Below are positions 27,026 through 36,082 of a DNA stretch of 64,000 bases, one piece after another. The notes beneath the pieces are model-generated. The model was not told the origin of the DNA. It saw nothing but the letters and a program-made list of their open reading frames with translations, and searched no databases. The stretch is taken from contig OZ245876.1 of NCBI GenBank assembly GCA_965229445.1, positions 186,001 through 250,000 on the forward strand. The letters run 5' to 3'. The position numbers were made by a program, and so were the translations under genes. Position 1 is the stretch's first letter. Each line of letters begins with the position of its first letter. Source of the stretch: Owenweeksia sp965229445. Its GTDB lineage: Bacteria > Bacteroidota > Bacteroidia > Flavobacteriales > Schleiferiaceae.

Positions 27026-27835
27026 CTATCGTTTAATCCGGTCCCGAGCTTCAATGAACATTAAGCGATTGCGATTCAGTTGTTCTTCCAGCTTCACAAT
27101 TTTTGGCTCAAGGGTACGTACCAGTTCCTGATACTTTCCTACCGGAGCCTTGGCCTCGGAAATATCTTCTCTTAGCTCCATATTGTCCATCTTAATTTCA
27201 CTTAATTCACTACGAATATTCTCCTTCTCACCTTCTGGTGCTGTTTCAAATTCTGCCGTAAGCCTTTCCTTTTTCTTTTCATTCTTACCAATGTTTTTCT
27301 CAAGTTTTGAGACGTTTTTATCTGACTTGGCAATGGATTTGCTGGCTGATTTTAACTCGCGCTTTAAATCGCTAAGGTTGCGCTCTTGCTTCTTTATATA
27401 GTCTTCCAGGTAGTAATAATAGTAGTAGTTGATGAAGTAAACCGTAAAATCTTTGAGGTTTTCTGCTTCTTCAGGAAACTCTTCGGAATTGAGATAAACA
27501 TCATATCCCAGTTTAAAGGCCACGTTAAAATTAACCTCTTTCTCCAAGGGGTATAGAAACAATATTAAATCACCTCTTCTATCAGTTATCCTGTTGATAA
27601 CGGCCTTTTCAGCAACAATTATGTCGCCTTTACGGGATGACTTAAGATCAAACTCCTCCTTGAGGAACTTTCGCCATAAATCACGAAATTCATCCAGCTC
27701 ACCAACTACGCGGGCTTTTTGAACGGAAGTGCTAATACCGTCGATTAGCATGGTTTCTTCTTCAACTTGTTGATCTATTAGCTGGGCATGTAAAGACCCC
27801 ATGCACACTACAAGGCTTAGGAAAAAATAACGCAT
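27026..27835 (-). CDS. Exported coiled-coil protein with a hexa-tyrosine run
   Basis: The 269-residue protein has the signal peptide MRYFFLSLVVCMGSLHAQ. A globular part, residues 20-135, is followed by six consecutive Tyr at 137-142 (coding repeat around 27411-27429) and a long Lys/Glu-rich coiled coil from about 145 to the end. No enzyme motif is visible. It is 24 bases upstream of the ABC ATPase gene on the same strand, so it may be co-transcribed with the ABC/M1 pair; that link is inferred from spacing. I do not recognise the family. Confidence 0.75.
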   Translation of the reverse strand: MRYFFLSLVVCMGSLHAQLIDQQVEEETMLIDGISTSVQKARVVGELDEFRDLWRKFLKEEFDLKSSRKGDIIVAEKAVINRITDRRGDLILFLYPLEKEVNFNVAFKLGYDVYLNSEEFPEEAENLKDFTVYFINYYYYYYLEDYIKKQERNLSDLKRELKSASKSIAKSDKNVSKLEKNIGKNEKKKERLTAEFETAPEGEKENIRSELSEIKMDNMELREDISEAKAPVGKYQELVRTLEPKIVKLEEQLNRNRLMFIEARDRIKR

Positions 27836-27899
27836 TGAACAGGTCAGATTGCTTTCAGATAAAACTACGGCATTTCCTGCAAATCAGGCAGGAGATATA

Positions 27900-28301
27900 T
27901 TATGCATGAGATTGTAAGAAGGAATCTTGCATGGAAATCAAGGCTTCATGCTTATCGCTGTGAAGCATGGTGTGTTGCTGATTGTGAGAGACACGAAGCG
28001 AATACTCCGGAATTCCTGTGAGTATTCGTTTCCAGAGCGGATTCTTAATCTCCTCACTCCCACTGATCGAATTTAGGGGTATGGCCTTTCTTTCAAAAGG
28101 ATTTTTAACCACCAACTGACGACCATCTATTCGATAACGGGTGCCGCTGATTAAGAAAATTAGACCTAATCCGTACCAGGGAGCCAACCCAGCGTACCAA
28201 AAATCTTTACCCTGACTTAGTAGAGCAATGATCCATACTATGAGCAATAAAAAGTAAAATACGATGGCTGATACGGAGGGCTTGGCACTATAAATTCTCA
28301 T
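27900..28301 (-). CDS. Small membrane protein with PH-like domain
   Basis: The 133-residue protein has two transmembrane helices near residues 11-29 and 36-52, then a soluble C-terminal part beginning SGTRYRIDGRQLVVKNPFERKAIPLNSIS, the strand pattern of the bacterial PH-like (bPH/DUF304) fold. Function is unknown; the family is thought to bind membrane or protein partners. It begins with ATG 28301 and lies between the coiled-coil gene and the carboxylase gene, on the same strand but with gaps of 64 and 74 bases. Confidence 0.7.
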   Translation of the reverse strand: MRIYSAKPSVSAIVFYFLLLIVWIIALLSQGKDFWYAGLAPWYGLGLIFLISGTRYRIDGRQLVVKNPFERKAIPLNSISGSEEIKNPLWKRILTGIPEYSLRVSHNQQHTMLHSDKHEALISMQDSFLQSHA

Positions 28302-28375
28302 AATTTCGGCAAGATAAACATCAGGCTTTTAATTGATTAAGAATATCCGATGAGTGATATTTTAATACCGATAAG

Positions 28376-29917
28376 CTACAAGGGAATATTGCCATGTTTC
28401 TTTTTAGGCAGCACATCTGCTTTATTCTCTAACATTTCAAATGCACTCAATAATTTGCTACGAGTGTTTTCTGGTATGATGACTTCATCGATATATCCTC
28501 TGGCTGCTGCCCGATAGGGATTTGCAAATATCTCAGCGTATTCGGCCTCTTTTTCTGCAAGCTTTGCTTCTGGGTCGTCGGCAGATTTAATCTCGTGTTT
28601 GAAAATTATTTCTGCCGCACCTTTGGCTCCCATTACGGCAATTTCGGCCGAAGGCCAGGCAAAGTTCATGTCTGCTCCGATATGTTTGGAATTCATCACA
28701 TCATACGCACCTCCATAGGCTTTGCGCGTAATTACGGTAACTCTTGGCACGGTTGCTTCACTAAAGGCATAAAGCAGCTTTGCTCCATTGGTTATGATGG
28801 CGTTCCACTCCTGATCCGTACCAGGCAAGAACCCTGGAACATCTTCAAACACGAGCAACGGAATATTGAAAGCATCACAAAATCTCACAAACCTTGCACC
28901 TTTAGTTGAAGAATCAATGTCGAGTACACCGGCCAGGTAGGCAGGTTGATTCGCCACAACGCCTATGCTCCTTCCTCCTAATCGAGCAAATCCTACTACA
29001 ATATTTTGTGCAAAATCTTTATGCACTTCATAAAATGAATCATCATCTACGGTAGCCCCTATGACCTCCCTGATATCATAAGGAGAATTCGCAAGGTCTG
29101 GAACCAGGTCGTTTAAGGCAGGACGACTTTCATCTCCACCCATATACTCCAGCCTGGGCGGCTCTTCTTCACAATTTTGAGGGAGGTATGAAAGCAATGT
29201 TTTTAGCCCGTTGATACAAGCCACTTCATTTTCATAGGTGAAGTGGGTTACCCCCGATTTTGAGGCATGAGTGGTGGCACCACCCAACTCTTCAGAGGTC
29301 ACTTCTTCATGAGTAACGGTCTTAACCACATTCGGGCCGGTCACAAACATATAAGAAGATTGCTCTACCATCATAATAAAATCCGTGAGCGCCGGGGAGT
29401 AAACGGCACCTCCGGCACATGGCCCCATAATAGCCGAAAGCTGAGGAACCACGCCACTGGCCAATGTGTTGCGATAAAAAATGTCAGCGTATCCTCCCAA
29501 AGACACCACACCCTCCTGAATTCTGGCACCACCCGAATCATTGAGACCAATGACAGGGGCACCATTTTTCATGGCCATATCCATCAGTTTGACGATCTTC
29601 TCCGCATGTGCTTCAGCTAACGAACCACCTAAAACCGTAAAGTCCTGCGCAAAAACATAGGTGAGTCGGCCATTGATCTTTCCATAGCCGGTGACCACGC
29701 CATCGCCAAGAATTACTTGTTTGTCTAAACCAAATTGAGTGCTCCTGTGCGTTACCAGCATCCCAATTTCTTCAAAGCTCCCTTCATCCATTAGAAAATG
29801 AATTCGCTCCCTTGCGGTGAGCTTTCCCTTACTGTGTTGAGACTCAATACGCTTTTCACCTCCACCCAGTTTCGCCTGGGCCTTTTTCTCTTCCAGTAAC
29901 CTAAATTTTTCCTGCAT
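28376..29917 (-). CDS. Acyl-CoA carboxylase carboxyltransferase (beta) subunit
   Basis: The 513-residue protein is a full-length beta subunit of biotin-dependent acyl-CoA carboxylases, most like propionyl-CoA/methylmalonyl-CoA carboxyltransferases. Two crotonase-type halves are visible: the N-terminal one with GGSLAEAHAEKIVKLMDMA and LNDSGGARIQEGV, the C-terminal one with DVPGFLPGTDQEWNAI and AYGGAYDVMNSKHIGAD. It moves the carboxyl group from biotin to acyl-CoA. The biotin carboxylase and biotin carrier genes are not in the window. Whether it acts on propionyl-CoA or another acyl-CoA is not certain. Confidence 0.92.
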   Translation of the reverse strand: MQEKFRLLEEKKAQAKLGGGEKRIESQHSKGKLTARERIHFLMDEGSFEEIGMLVTHRSTQFGLDKQVILGDGVVTGYGKINGRLTYVFAQDFTVLGGSLAEAHAEKIVKLMDMAMKNGAPVIGLNDSGGARIQEGVVSLGGYADIFYRNTLASGVVPQLSAIMGPCAGGAVYSPALTDFIMMVEQSSYMFVTGPNVVKTVTHEEVTSEELGGATTHASKSGVTHFTYENEVACINGLKTLLSYLPQNCEEEPPRLEYMGGDESRPALNDLVPDLANSPYDIREVIGATVDDDSFYEVHKDFAQNIVVGFARLGGRSIGVVANQPAYLAGVLDIDSSTKGARFVRFCDAFNIPLLVFEDVPGFLPGTDQEWNAIITNGAKLLYAFSEATVPRVTVITRKAYGGAYDVMNSKHIGADMNFAWPSAEIAVMGAKGAAEIIFKHEIKSADDPEAKLAEKEAEYAEIFANPYRAAARGYIDEVIIPENTRSKLLSAFEMLENKADVLPKKKHGNIPL

Positions 29918-29937
29918 GGATATATCTTCTTTGCGGC

Positions 29938-29945
29938 CAAATTTA
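29938..29945 (-). promoter_or_regulatory. Candidate -7 element for the carboxylase gene
   Basis: The minus strand reads TAAATTTG, a full match to TAnnTTTG, ending 20 bases before the ATG at 29917. The nearest TTG upstream lies 24 bases away, slightly longer than the usual spacing. Confidence 0.5.
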
Positions 29946-29997
29946 TCAATAGAAGAGAGAATTACGCTCCAAGAGCATAGAATTTGATGATTGAACC

Positions 29998-30031
29998 AAA
30001 AAAAAGGGCTCCAACGAATTGGGTGCCCCTT
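29998..30031 (-). terminator. Intrinsic terminator of the gene at 30054-30422
   Basis: On the minus strand an outer stem AAGGGGC/GCCCTTT and an inner stem CCAA/TTGG enclose a TTCG tetraloop, followed by a run of eight T. It begins 23 bases after the stop codon of the secreted protein gene and separates it from the carboxylase promoter. Confidence 0.8.
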
Positions 30032-30053
30032 CGGTACATCTTGGATTGCCTAT

Positions 30054-30422
30054 CTACTCTACTCGCATTTCTTCGCGTTCAGCATCGCGCTCATGTGCTT
30101 TATGCTTGTGCGCTTTTCTTCTTTTGGCGGCATGAGCTTCCAGCTTCTTCATTTGAGCTTCTGTCAGTACTTCCGACAGTTTTTCTTTATGGCCTTGATG
30201 CAGCGCTTTCCTGGAGGCCTCTCCTGCTTTCATCTGCTGGGTGAACTCTAAGTTGATTTGATAAACCTCCTGAGCCTGTTCATCAGACAACTCTAATGAC
30301 TCAGTCATTCTGTCCGTCATCTTTTCTGCCATGTAAACGGGATCTTTCTCGGGTGGGCCGGGTTGGGCCATCATCATCATGCTTGTAAGAGCCATGATAC
30401 TCGTAAAAATTAGCTTTTTCAT
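30054..30422 (-). CDS. Small periplasmic protein, Spy/CpxP-like
   Basis: The 122-residue protein has a signal peptide (MKKLIFTSIMALTSMMMMAQ) and a helical body with LELSDEQAQEVYQINLEF, which resembles the LTxxQ motif of Spy/CpxP-type periplasmic chaperones. A second helix LSEVLTEAQMKKLEAHAAK gives the paired-helix pattern. The tail is rich in His, Lys and Glu. A role in envelope stress or metal sensing is possible but inferred. It is followed by a clear terminator and lies 60 bases past the lipoprotein gene. Confidence 0.75.
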   Translation of the reverse strand: MKKLIFTSIMALTSMMMMAQPGPPEKDPVYMAEKMTDRMTESLELSDEQAQEVYQINLEFTQQMKAGEASRKALHQGHKEKLSEVLTEAQMKKLEAHAAKRRKAHKHKAHERDAEREEMRVE

Positions 30423-30482
30423 AGTTATCGTTTTAAAGATAGACTATGAATAAACCGCAAGGTTTAATGCGGACAAAGAGAA

Positions 30483-31010
30483 TTATCGCACAAACGTAAG
30501 TTCAACGTCCACTTCGATAGTAAATACGCCCAGAATGGTTTCTTCAATTGTGGTCTGGTACACCTGTTTATTGAGCTCATTTACTTTCACAATAAAGGTG
30601 TAGGTGGTCTGATCGTCTTCCGTAATAATAATACGAGATTCATCCGAGGTGGCAGACCAGGTTCCCGAACCGTCTCTCTCAACAGGGATTGGAATTGGAG
30701 GAACAGAATCTACCAATTGTATGTTGGCTAAGAATTCATAGCTGAAGTCCAGTTGATTGGGATCATGACCTAACACAAAGATTCCCTCTACATCTTCGCC
30801 GCTGCCATCTATTTCAATAGTTTGTAAGGGATTTTGAGGATTCGGGATTTCTGATTCGTATTCTACAGAAGTGAGCTCCCAGATGCCCTCGAGGCGCTGC
30901 TCGTAGGGCTGATCCTCAAGTGAGGCCAGCACCACATCCTTCTTACATGAAAAGCTGACCATAGCGATGAAGACTATGCCAAGAACACCCATTTTTTTGA
31001 TGACCTTCAT
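30483..31010 (-). CDS. Predicted lipoprotein of unknown function
   Basis: The 175-residue protein has a lipoprotein signal (MKVIKKMGVLGIVFIAMVSFSC) with the acylated Cys at 22 followed by KKD. The mature part is a beta-rich domain (LEGIWELTSVEYES, then GTWSATSDESRIIIT) like lipocalin-type Bacteroidota lipoproteins. Its ATG overlaps the stop codon of the SDR gene (ATGA), so it is translationally coupled to it. Function unknown. Confidence 0.75.
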   Translation of the reverse strand: MKVIKKMGVLGIVFIAMVSFSCKKDVVLASLEDQPYEQRLEGIWELTSVEYESEIPNPQNPLQTIEIDGSGEDVEGIFVLGHDPNQLDFSYEFLANIQLVDSVPPIPIPVERDGSGTWSATSDESRIIITEDDQTTYTFIVKVNELNKQVYQTTIEETILGVFTIEVDVELTFVR

Positions 31011-31720
31011 ATCGTATAATTTCTGAGGGAGGATACAATATCGGGTGCTTTTTCCGGATTTAAAAGCATATCCACCAATTTCAATGCAACCTCTTCAGGA
31101 CTGGTAAGTTCCTCATTTGCCTTATATGATCTGAATCGTTCTACTTCAGGAAAGTGGGTTTCCTCCATCTGTCTAATCTCACCTTGCATTTCGGTGTCCA
31201 CAACTCCGGGAGACACAGAAAGACACCTTACATCGGGGTGATCCAGCGCAATCACCTTGGCCAGCATTTCCAAACCAGCCTTGCTCGCACAATACGTGCT
31301 CCAGCTTGCAACAGGATTGTGTGCCGCACCGGTAGAGAGGTTGATAATACTGCGCCTGGAATTTGATGATTCAGTTTGTTCAATAAACAACTTGCTCAGA
31401 ATAGTAGGCGCAATGAGGTTAATTTGATAGGCGCGCTCCAGATTGTTCGGATCAATTTTGCCCAGAGGTTTCATATCTCCCAACCAGCCAGCATTGTTCA
31501 CCAACACAACCTCAGTGGCTTCACGGTTGCGATCAAAATTTATAAGGTGATAGCTCCTGGAATCGGACAGGTCATAATTGAGGTGGATATAGTTCGGATG
31601 ATCAAGAACATGTCGTCTGCTAATCCCAACTACTTTGCTGCCGCGTTTCAGACATTCCTTCGCAAGCGCTTTGCCAATGCCAGAGCTGGTTCCCGTGATG
31701 AAAAACTGAAATCCCTCCAT
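31007..31720 (-). CDS. Short-chain dehydrogenase/reductase
   Basis: The 237-residue SDR has the cofactor motif TGTSSGIG at 9-16, NNAG (NAG motif) near residue 75, the catalytic Ser in INLSTGAA and Tyr/Lys in YCASKAG. It should reduce or oxidise a carbonyl/alcohol using NAD(P). It lies three bases after the cystathionine gamma-synthase gene and overlaps the lipoprotein gene by four bases, so the three form an operon. The substrate cannot be told. Confidence 0.9.
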   Translation of the reverse strand: MEGFQFFITGTSSGIGKALAKECLKRGSKVVGISRRHVLDHPNYIHLNYDLSDSRSYHLINFDRNREATEVVLVNNAGWLGDMKPLGKIDPNNLERAYQINLIAPTILSKLFIEQTESSNSRRSIINLSTGAAHNPVASWSTYCASKAGLEMLAKVIALDHPDVRCLSVSPGVVDTEMQGEIRQMEETHFPEVERFRSYKANEELTSPEEVALKLVDMLLNPEKAPDIVSSLRNYTI

Positions 31721-31722
31721 GC

Positions 31723-32883
31723 TTATATTTGAGCAAAAGCCTGCTCGAGGTCAGAAAGCAGATCATCTGAATCTTCAATGCCAACACTTAATCTAACCAG
31801 ACTATCCACCACACCGGTTTTCAATCGTTCCTCCAATGGTATACTGGCGTGAGTCATGCTGGCAGGATGACCGGCCAGTGACTCTACTCCCCCGAGAGAT
31901 TCAGCCAGAGTGAAAACTCTCAGGGAGGACACAAATTTCCTGGTTTCGTAAAGGGAGCCTCCCTTTATGGTAAAGGAGATCATGCCTCCAAAATCTTTCA
32001 TCTGGCGTGCGGCCACCTCATAATTCGTATGATTTTTGAATCCAGGCCAATAAACCTGATCCACTTTGGAATGATTGTGGAGAAACTCGGCTACGGCCTT
32101 CCCATTTTCGCAATGTCTTTGCATGCGCACATGTAGCGTCTTAATACCACGTAATACCAAAAATGAGTCCATAGGGCCAGCAATAGCTCCGGAGGCATTT
32201 TGAATAAAATACAGTTTTTCGGCTTCTGCTTCATCCTTAACAGCTAATAATCCGAGGACTACATCAGAATGACCGCCAAGGTATTTAGTGGCACTGTGCA
32301 TCACAATATCGGCACCCAGCTCAATCGGCCTTTGAAGATATGGTGTGGCAAAAGTATTGTCCACCACCAATAAAGCTCCCGCCCTCTTCGCAATGGCACT
32401 TACGGCTGCAATGTCAATTACATTCATCATAGGATTGGTGGGAGTTTCCACCCAAAGCAATTTGGTTTTGTCTGTGACCAGGGCCGTTACATTTTCAACT
32501 TCAGACATATCTGTAAAGTGAAAGACAATGCCATACTTTTCAAATACCTGTCTGAAAATTCGATATGATCCCCCATAAAGGTCATTGGTTGATATTACTT
32601 CATCTCCAGGATTAAGCATTTTAATCACCGCGTCAATTGCGGCTAAACCACTGCCAAATGCCATTCCATGTGCTGCACCCTCTAAGGACGCAATACTTTT
32701 TTCAAGCGCTTCGCGGGTAGGGTTTTGAGAGCGTGAATATTCATAGCCCTTGTGCTCACCCGGGGCGGACTGAGCATAGGTGGATGTTTGAAATATTGGC
32801 GGCATTACTGCTCCGGTCGACGGCTCATGCTTTTGTCCACCGTGAATAGTAAGGCTATTAAATTTTAATTTTGATGATGACAT
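31723..32883 (-). CDS. Cystathionine gamma-synthase / gamma-lyase family enzyme
   Basis: The 386-residue fold type I PLP enzyme has the conserved N-terminal YSRSQNPTREALE, FGSGLAAIDAV, the VETPTNP motif, VVDNTFATPY and the Schiff-base Lys200 in SATKYLGGHSD. A C-terminal SLGGVESL is also typical. The family trans-sulfurates cysteine and homoserine derivatives; synthase and lyase are hard to tell apart by motif. It begins the operon with the SDR and lipoprotein genes. Methionine-pathway genes are not adjacent. Confidence 0.92.
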   Translation of the reverse strand: MSSSKLKFNSLTIHGGQKHEPSTGAVMPPIFQTSTYAQSAPGEHKGYEYSRSQNPTREALEKSIASLEGAAHGMAFGSGLAAIDAVIKMLNPGDEVISTNDLYGGSYRIFRQVFEKYGIVFHFTDMSEVENVTALVTDKTKLLWVETPTNPMMNVIDIAAVSAIAKRAGALLVVDNTFATPYLQRPIELGADIVMHSATKYLGGHSDVVLGLLAVKDEAEAEKLYFIQNASGAIAGPMDSFLVLRGIKTLHVRMQRHCENGKAVAEFLHNHSKVDQVYWPGFKNHTNYEVAARQMKDFGGMISFTIKGGSLYETRKFVSSLRVFTLAESLGGVESLAGHPASMTHASIPLEERLKTGVVDSLVRLSVGIEDSDDLLSDLEQAFAQI

Positions 32884-32994
32884 ATTAGGGCTTTTTTCTT
32901 TGGTTCGCGAAGATAATAATCTAAGTTTCCAAGTATCTCACATCAGGAAAAATGCTTGAGCCAGGCCTTCCTGTATGCACCAGCCTCTATATCA

Positions 32995-33002
32995 TACATT
33001 TG
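32995..33002 (+). promoter_or_regulatory. Candidate -7 element for the DMT transporter gene
   Basis: TACATTTG matches TAnnTTTG and ends 19 bases before the TTG start at 33022. A -33 TTG at 19-22 bases is absent. Confidence 0.4.
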
Positions 33003-33021
33003 CTGAATAAACGGTACTTAT

Positions 33022-33930
33022 TTGGATAAGATTAGACTGCGTGCTCACCTGGCATTGTTTATTGTTGCGCTGATTTACGGCCTCAATTATACCATTGCCA
33101 AGGATGTTATGCCTGATTACCTTGGCCCTCGTGGATTTATATTGCTTCGGGCTCTGGGAGGGGTGATTCTTTTCTGGCTAACATCCTGGATCTGGCCTAT
33201 TGAGCGAACGAAATTTCGAGATCATCTGCGTTTATTTGCTTGCGGCTTGTTTGGGGTGGCGGTAAATCAACTCTGTTTTTTTGAAGGCCTTAACATTACG
33301 ACACCGATCAATGCCGCGGTTATGATGACCGTAAATCCGATTTTGGTGTTGGTACTGTCTGCGTTAATTCTAAAGGAGCAACTAAGGCTGGCAAGAATCA
33401 TTGGTATTGCCCTGGGAATAGCTGGGGCTATTATGCTCATTACGCGGGGTGGTACCCAGGTCGATATTTTTTCTTCAGAGAAGAGTATTGGTAATTTGTT
33501 GGTCTTCATCAACGCCTGCTCATATGCCTTCTACTTGATTCTCGTGAAGCCCTTAATGCTTAAATATCGACCTATTACGGTCATTCGCTGGGTGTTTAGC
33601 TATGGCCTGGTGGTGGTATTGCCATTTGGATTCCAACAGATGAATGAAATTGCATGGATTGACCTACCAGTTGAGATTTTGATCCGGATAGGTTTTGTGA
33701 TTTTGGGGACCACTTACCTGGCATATTTACTCAATGTCTATGCCCTCAAAACTCTTAGCAGCACCACAGTAAGTTTCTATATCTATTTACAGCCCCTAAT
33801 AGCCGCGTTAGTGGCTATAGCCCTGGGAAAGGATCACTTAACCATTACCTTGATAATCGCAGCGGCCTTGATCTTTTCAGGGGTCTATTTAGTTTCCTTT
33901 TTTAGTCGAAGGATTTCCCGTGATAAATAA
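33022..33930 (+). CDS. EamA/DMT-family transporter
   Basis: The 302-residue protein has ten predicted transmembrane helices as two EamA repeats, each opening near residues 9 and 155. N-terminal ALFIVALIYGLNYTIAKDVMPDYLGP and the mid-protein TTPINAAVMMTVNPILV stretch are typical. It exports a small metabolite, often an amino acid or nucleobase; the substrate cannot be told. The start is TTG: after the in-frame stop at 33004 only ATA 33007 and TTG 33022 remain, and helix 1 needs this start. A -7 box lies 19 bases upstream. Confidence 0.88.
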   Translation: MDKIRLRAHLALFIVALIYGLNYTIAKDVMPDYLGPRGFILLRALGGVILFWLTSWIWPIERTKFRDHLRLFACGLFGVAVNQLCFFEGLNITTPINAAVMMTVNPILVLVLSALILKEQLRLARIIGIALGIAGAIMLITRGGTQVDIFSSEKSIGNLLVFINACSYAFYLILVKPLMLKYRPITVIRWVFSYGLVVVLPFGFQQMNEIAWIDLPVEILIRIGFVILGTTYLAYLLNVYALKTLSSTTVSFYIYLQPLIAALVAIALGKDHLTITLIIAAALIFSGVYLVSFFSRRISRDK

Positions 33931-33942
33931 GGCCGCTTAGCT

Positions 33943-33950
33943 TACTTTTG
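33943..33950 (+). promoter_or_regulatory. Candidate -7 element of yicC
   Basis: TACTTTTG matches TAnnTTTG and ends only seven bases before the yicC ATG at 33958, which would give a nearly leaderless mRNA. No -33 TTG is found at the normal distance. Confidence 0.4.
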
Positions 33951-33957
33951 CCTGCCT

Positions 33958-34827
33958 ATGGCAGCAATAAAATCCATGACCGGTTTTGGCAAAGCAGTGA
34001 GCCAGCTACCCGGTAAAAAAATTAGTGTAGAGATCAAGAGCCTCAACAGCAAGCAGCTGGATATGAATCTCAGAATGCCGCAGCTCTTCAGGGAGAAGGA
34101 GTCTGAGATAAGAAATATGGTAGCCCGGAGTTGTAGCAGAGGCAAAATAGATTTCAACCTATACAGTGAGATTACCGGTGCAGAGATGGCTCCGAAGGTG
34201 AATGTTCCTTTGGTGAAAGAGTACATCAGTCAGTTGAAAGGTCTCATGCAGGAAACAGAGATGGAAGGTGATGTAATGGCCGCCGTAATGCGATTACCTG
34301 ATGTTACGGTAGCGGCTCAGGATGAAATTGAAGAGGAAGAATGGCAGTCCATAAGCGATGTAATTTCAATAGCGCTTGATAAACTCAATGACTTTAGAAT
34401 CAATGAAGGTTTAAAATTGCGGGAAGATTTGCTTTCGCGGCTGAGTTGTATTGAAAGCAAAATGCTTGAGATAGAGCCTTTGGAGGAGGAGCGTACCCGC
34501 AGAATTAAAGAAAAGCTTCAAAGAAGTCTTGATGAGTTGAAGGAAAAGATTGATGAGAACAGATTTGAACAGGAGCTGATATATTATCTTGAAAAGTTGG
34601 ATGTTACCGAGGAAAAGGTAAGGTTGAAAGCGCATTTAGGATACTTTCGAGAACTACTTTTGGAAGGTGGACAGGCGGGCAAAAAACTGGGCTTCATAGC
34701 CCAGGAAATGGGAAGAGAAATTAATACGCTTGGTTCCAAAGCCAACTATGCTGAAATCCAGAAACTGGTGGTAGAAATGAAAGATGAACTGGAGAAAATC
34801 AAAGAACAGGTGCTTAATATTCTTTGA
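33958..34827 (+). CDS. yicC: YicC-family endoribonuclease
   Basis: The 289-residue protein has the hallmark start (IKSMTGFGKAVSQL), the conserved EIKSLNSKQLDMNLRMP block near residues 24-40, and the C-terminal GKKLGFIAQEMGREINTLGSKA signature. YicC proteins are endoribonucleases acting on small RNAs in Escherichia coli; the target here is unknown. It precedes gmk by three bases and nadD follows, an order often seen in Bacteroidota. Confidence 0.95.
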   Translation: MAAIKSMTGFGKAVSQLPGKKISVEIKSLNSKQLDMNLRMPQLFREKESEIRNMVARSCSRGKIDFNLYSEITGAEMAPKVNVPLVKEYISQLKGLMQETEMEGDVMAAVMRLPDVTVAAQDEIEEEEWQSISDVISIALDKLNDFRINEGLKLREDLLSRLSCIESKMLEIEPLEEERTRRIKEKLQRSLDELKEKIDENRFEQELIYYLEKLDVTEEKVRLKAHLGYFRELLLEGGQAGKKLGFIAQEMGREINTLGSKANYAEIQKLVVEMKDELEKIKEQVLNIL

Positions 34828-34830
34828 TTT

Positions 34831-35403
34831 ATGAGTTTCGAAAAAGGACGATTGTTGATTTTTTCAGCTCCCAGTGGTTCGGGCAAAACCACTATCGTAA
34901 GGCATCTACTGGACACACATCCTGAACTTGCTTTTAGTATATCGGCTACTAGTCGACAACCCAGGGGGAATGAAAAGAACGGCATAGATTACTACTTTAT
35001 TAGCGACGAAGAATTCAGGGATAAGATAGGTAAACAGGAATTTCTAGAGTGGGAGGAGGTATATAGAGGTGCCTTATACGGAACGCTTAAGAGCGAGGTT
35101 GATAGGCTTTGGGAACAGGGAAAACATGTGATATTTGATATGGATGTGGTGGGAGGTTTGAGACTGAAGTCGATCTTTGGCGATAGAGCTTTAGCCGTTT
35201 TTGTAATGCCACCTGACCTAAAAGAATTAGAACGAAGATTAAGACGCAGAGGGACCGAGAGTGAAGATAAAATTAGCCAGCGCTTGGAGAAAGCCAGCCT
35301 GGAAATTCTTCGCGCCAGTGAATTCGATAAAATACTGGTGAATAAGGACCTTGAGGAAGCTAAGCGGGAAGCTGCTGCATATATTAAAGCTTTTCTTAAT
35401 TAA
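34831..35403 (+). CDS. gmk: Guanylate kinase
   Basis: The 190-residue enzyme phosphorylates GMP to GDP. The P-loop SAPSGSGKTT is at residues 12-21, the GMP-binding SRQPRGNEKNGIDYYF follows at 43-58, and the lid region contains RLRRRGTESEDKISQRL. Length and order are normal. It is three bases downstream of yicC and one base upstream of nadD. Confidence 0.97.
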   Translation: MSFEKGRLLIFSAPSGSGKTTIVRHLLDTHPELAFSISATSRQPRGNEKNGIDYYFISDEEFRDKIGKQEFLEWEEVYRGALYGTLKSEVDRLWEQGKHVIFDMDVVGGLRLKSIFGDRALAVFVMPPDLKELERRLRRRGTESEDKISQRLEKASLEILRASEFDKILVNKDLEEAKREAAAYIKAFLN

Positions 35404-35404
35404 G

Positions 35405-35989
35405 ATGGCAAACAAGAAAACAGGACTTTATTTTGGCACCTTTAATCCCATACACATAGGCCATTGTATCATTGCTCAGCATATGCTGGAATACACTGAG
35501 TTGGATGAGATTTGGTTTGTAGTTACGCCACATAATCCACATAAAAAGAAAAGCAGCCTGCTCAATGATGAGAAGCGGTATTTTCTGGTGCAACTCGCCT
35601 TGGAAGACCAGTATCAAATGTATGCCAGTAAAATTGAGTTTGATCTTCCGCAACCATCTTATACGGCCACAACACTGGCCCATGCCTCGGAGAAGTATCC
35701 CAACAGAGATTTTGCGTTGATTATGGGCGCGGATAATCTCAACACCTTTCACAAATGGAAAAACTATGAATGGATCCTTGAGAATTATGAAATCTATGTT
35801 TATCCAAGAATAAACAATTCTGGGGGTGCCCTAAAAGATCATCCGAAGGTGCATGTTACCGGCGCTCCAGTAATGGAAATTGCCTCTACCAGTATCCGGA
35901 AGGCTCTGAAGCAAGGAAAAAATGTGAGCTTTATGTTACCTGACAAGGTATGGGAGTACATCGACGAAGAGCTATTCTACCGCAATTGA
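35405..35989 (+). CDS. nadD: Nicotinate-nucleotide adenylyltransferase
   Basis: The 194-residue enzyme makes deamido-NAD from nicotinate mononucleotide and ATP. The ATG at 35405, one base after the gmk stop, gives MANKKTGLYFGTFNPIHIGH with the nucleotide-binding GTFNPIHIGH at 11-20; the frame extends upstream into gmk but that is not needed. The C-terminal ASTSIRKAL is the second conserved motif (ISST.IR type). It closes the yicC-gmk-nadD unit. Confidence 0.96.
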   Translation: MANKKTGLYFGTFNPIHIGHCIIAQHMLEYTELDEIWFVVTPHNPHKKKSSLLNDEKRYFLVQLALEDQYQMYASKIEFDLPQPSYTATTLAHASEKYPNRDFALIMGADNLNTFHKWKNYEWILENYEIYVYPRINNSGGALKDHPKVHVTGAPVMEIASTSIRKALKQGKNVSFMLPDKVWEYIDEELFYRN

Positions 35990-36082
35990 TTCATGAGGGG
36001 TGATACCGGGCGAATAAAGCGATGAGAATCTTTAAGCCTGGGGAATAATGTCATAATACGCTTTGCCGTAACTTCACGAAAT

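Noticed and set aside
28302..28375. Near-repeats ATCGGTATT / ATCGGATATT before the carboxylase stop
   Set aside because: Imperfect and AT-rich, with no clear stem or spacing that would set them apart from chance.
29984..30251. Overlapping plus-strand frames across 29984-30251
   Set aside because: They cross a strong minus-strand terminator and the end of a real secreted-protein gene.
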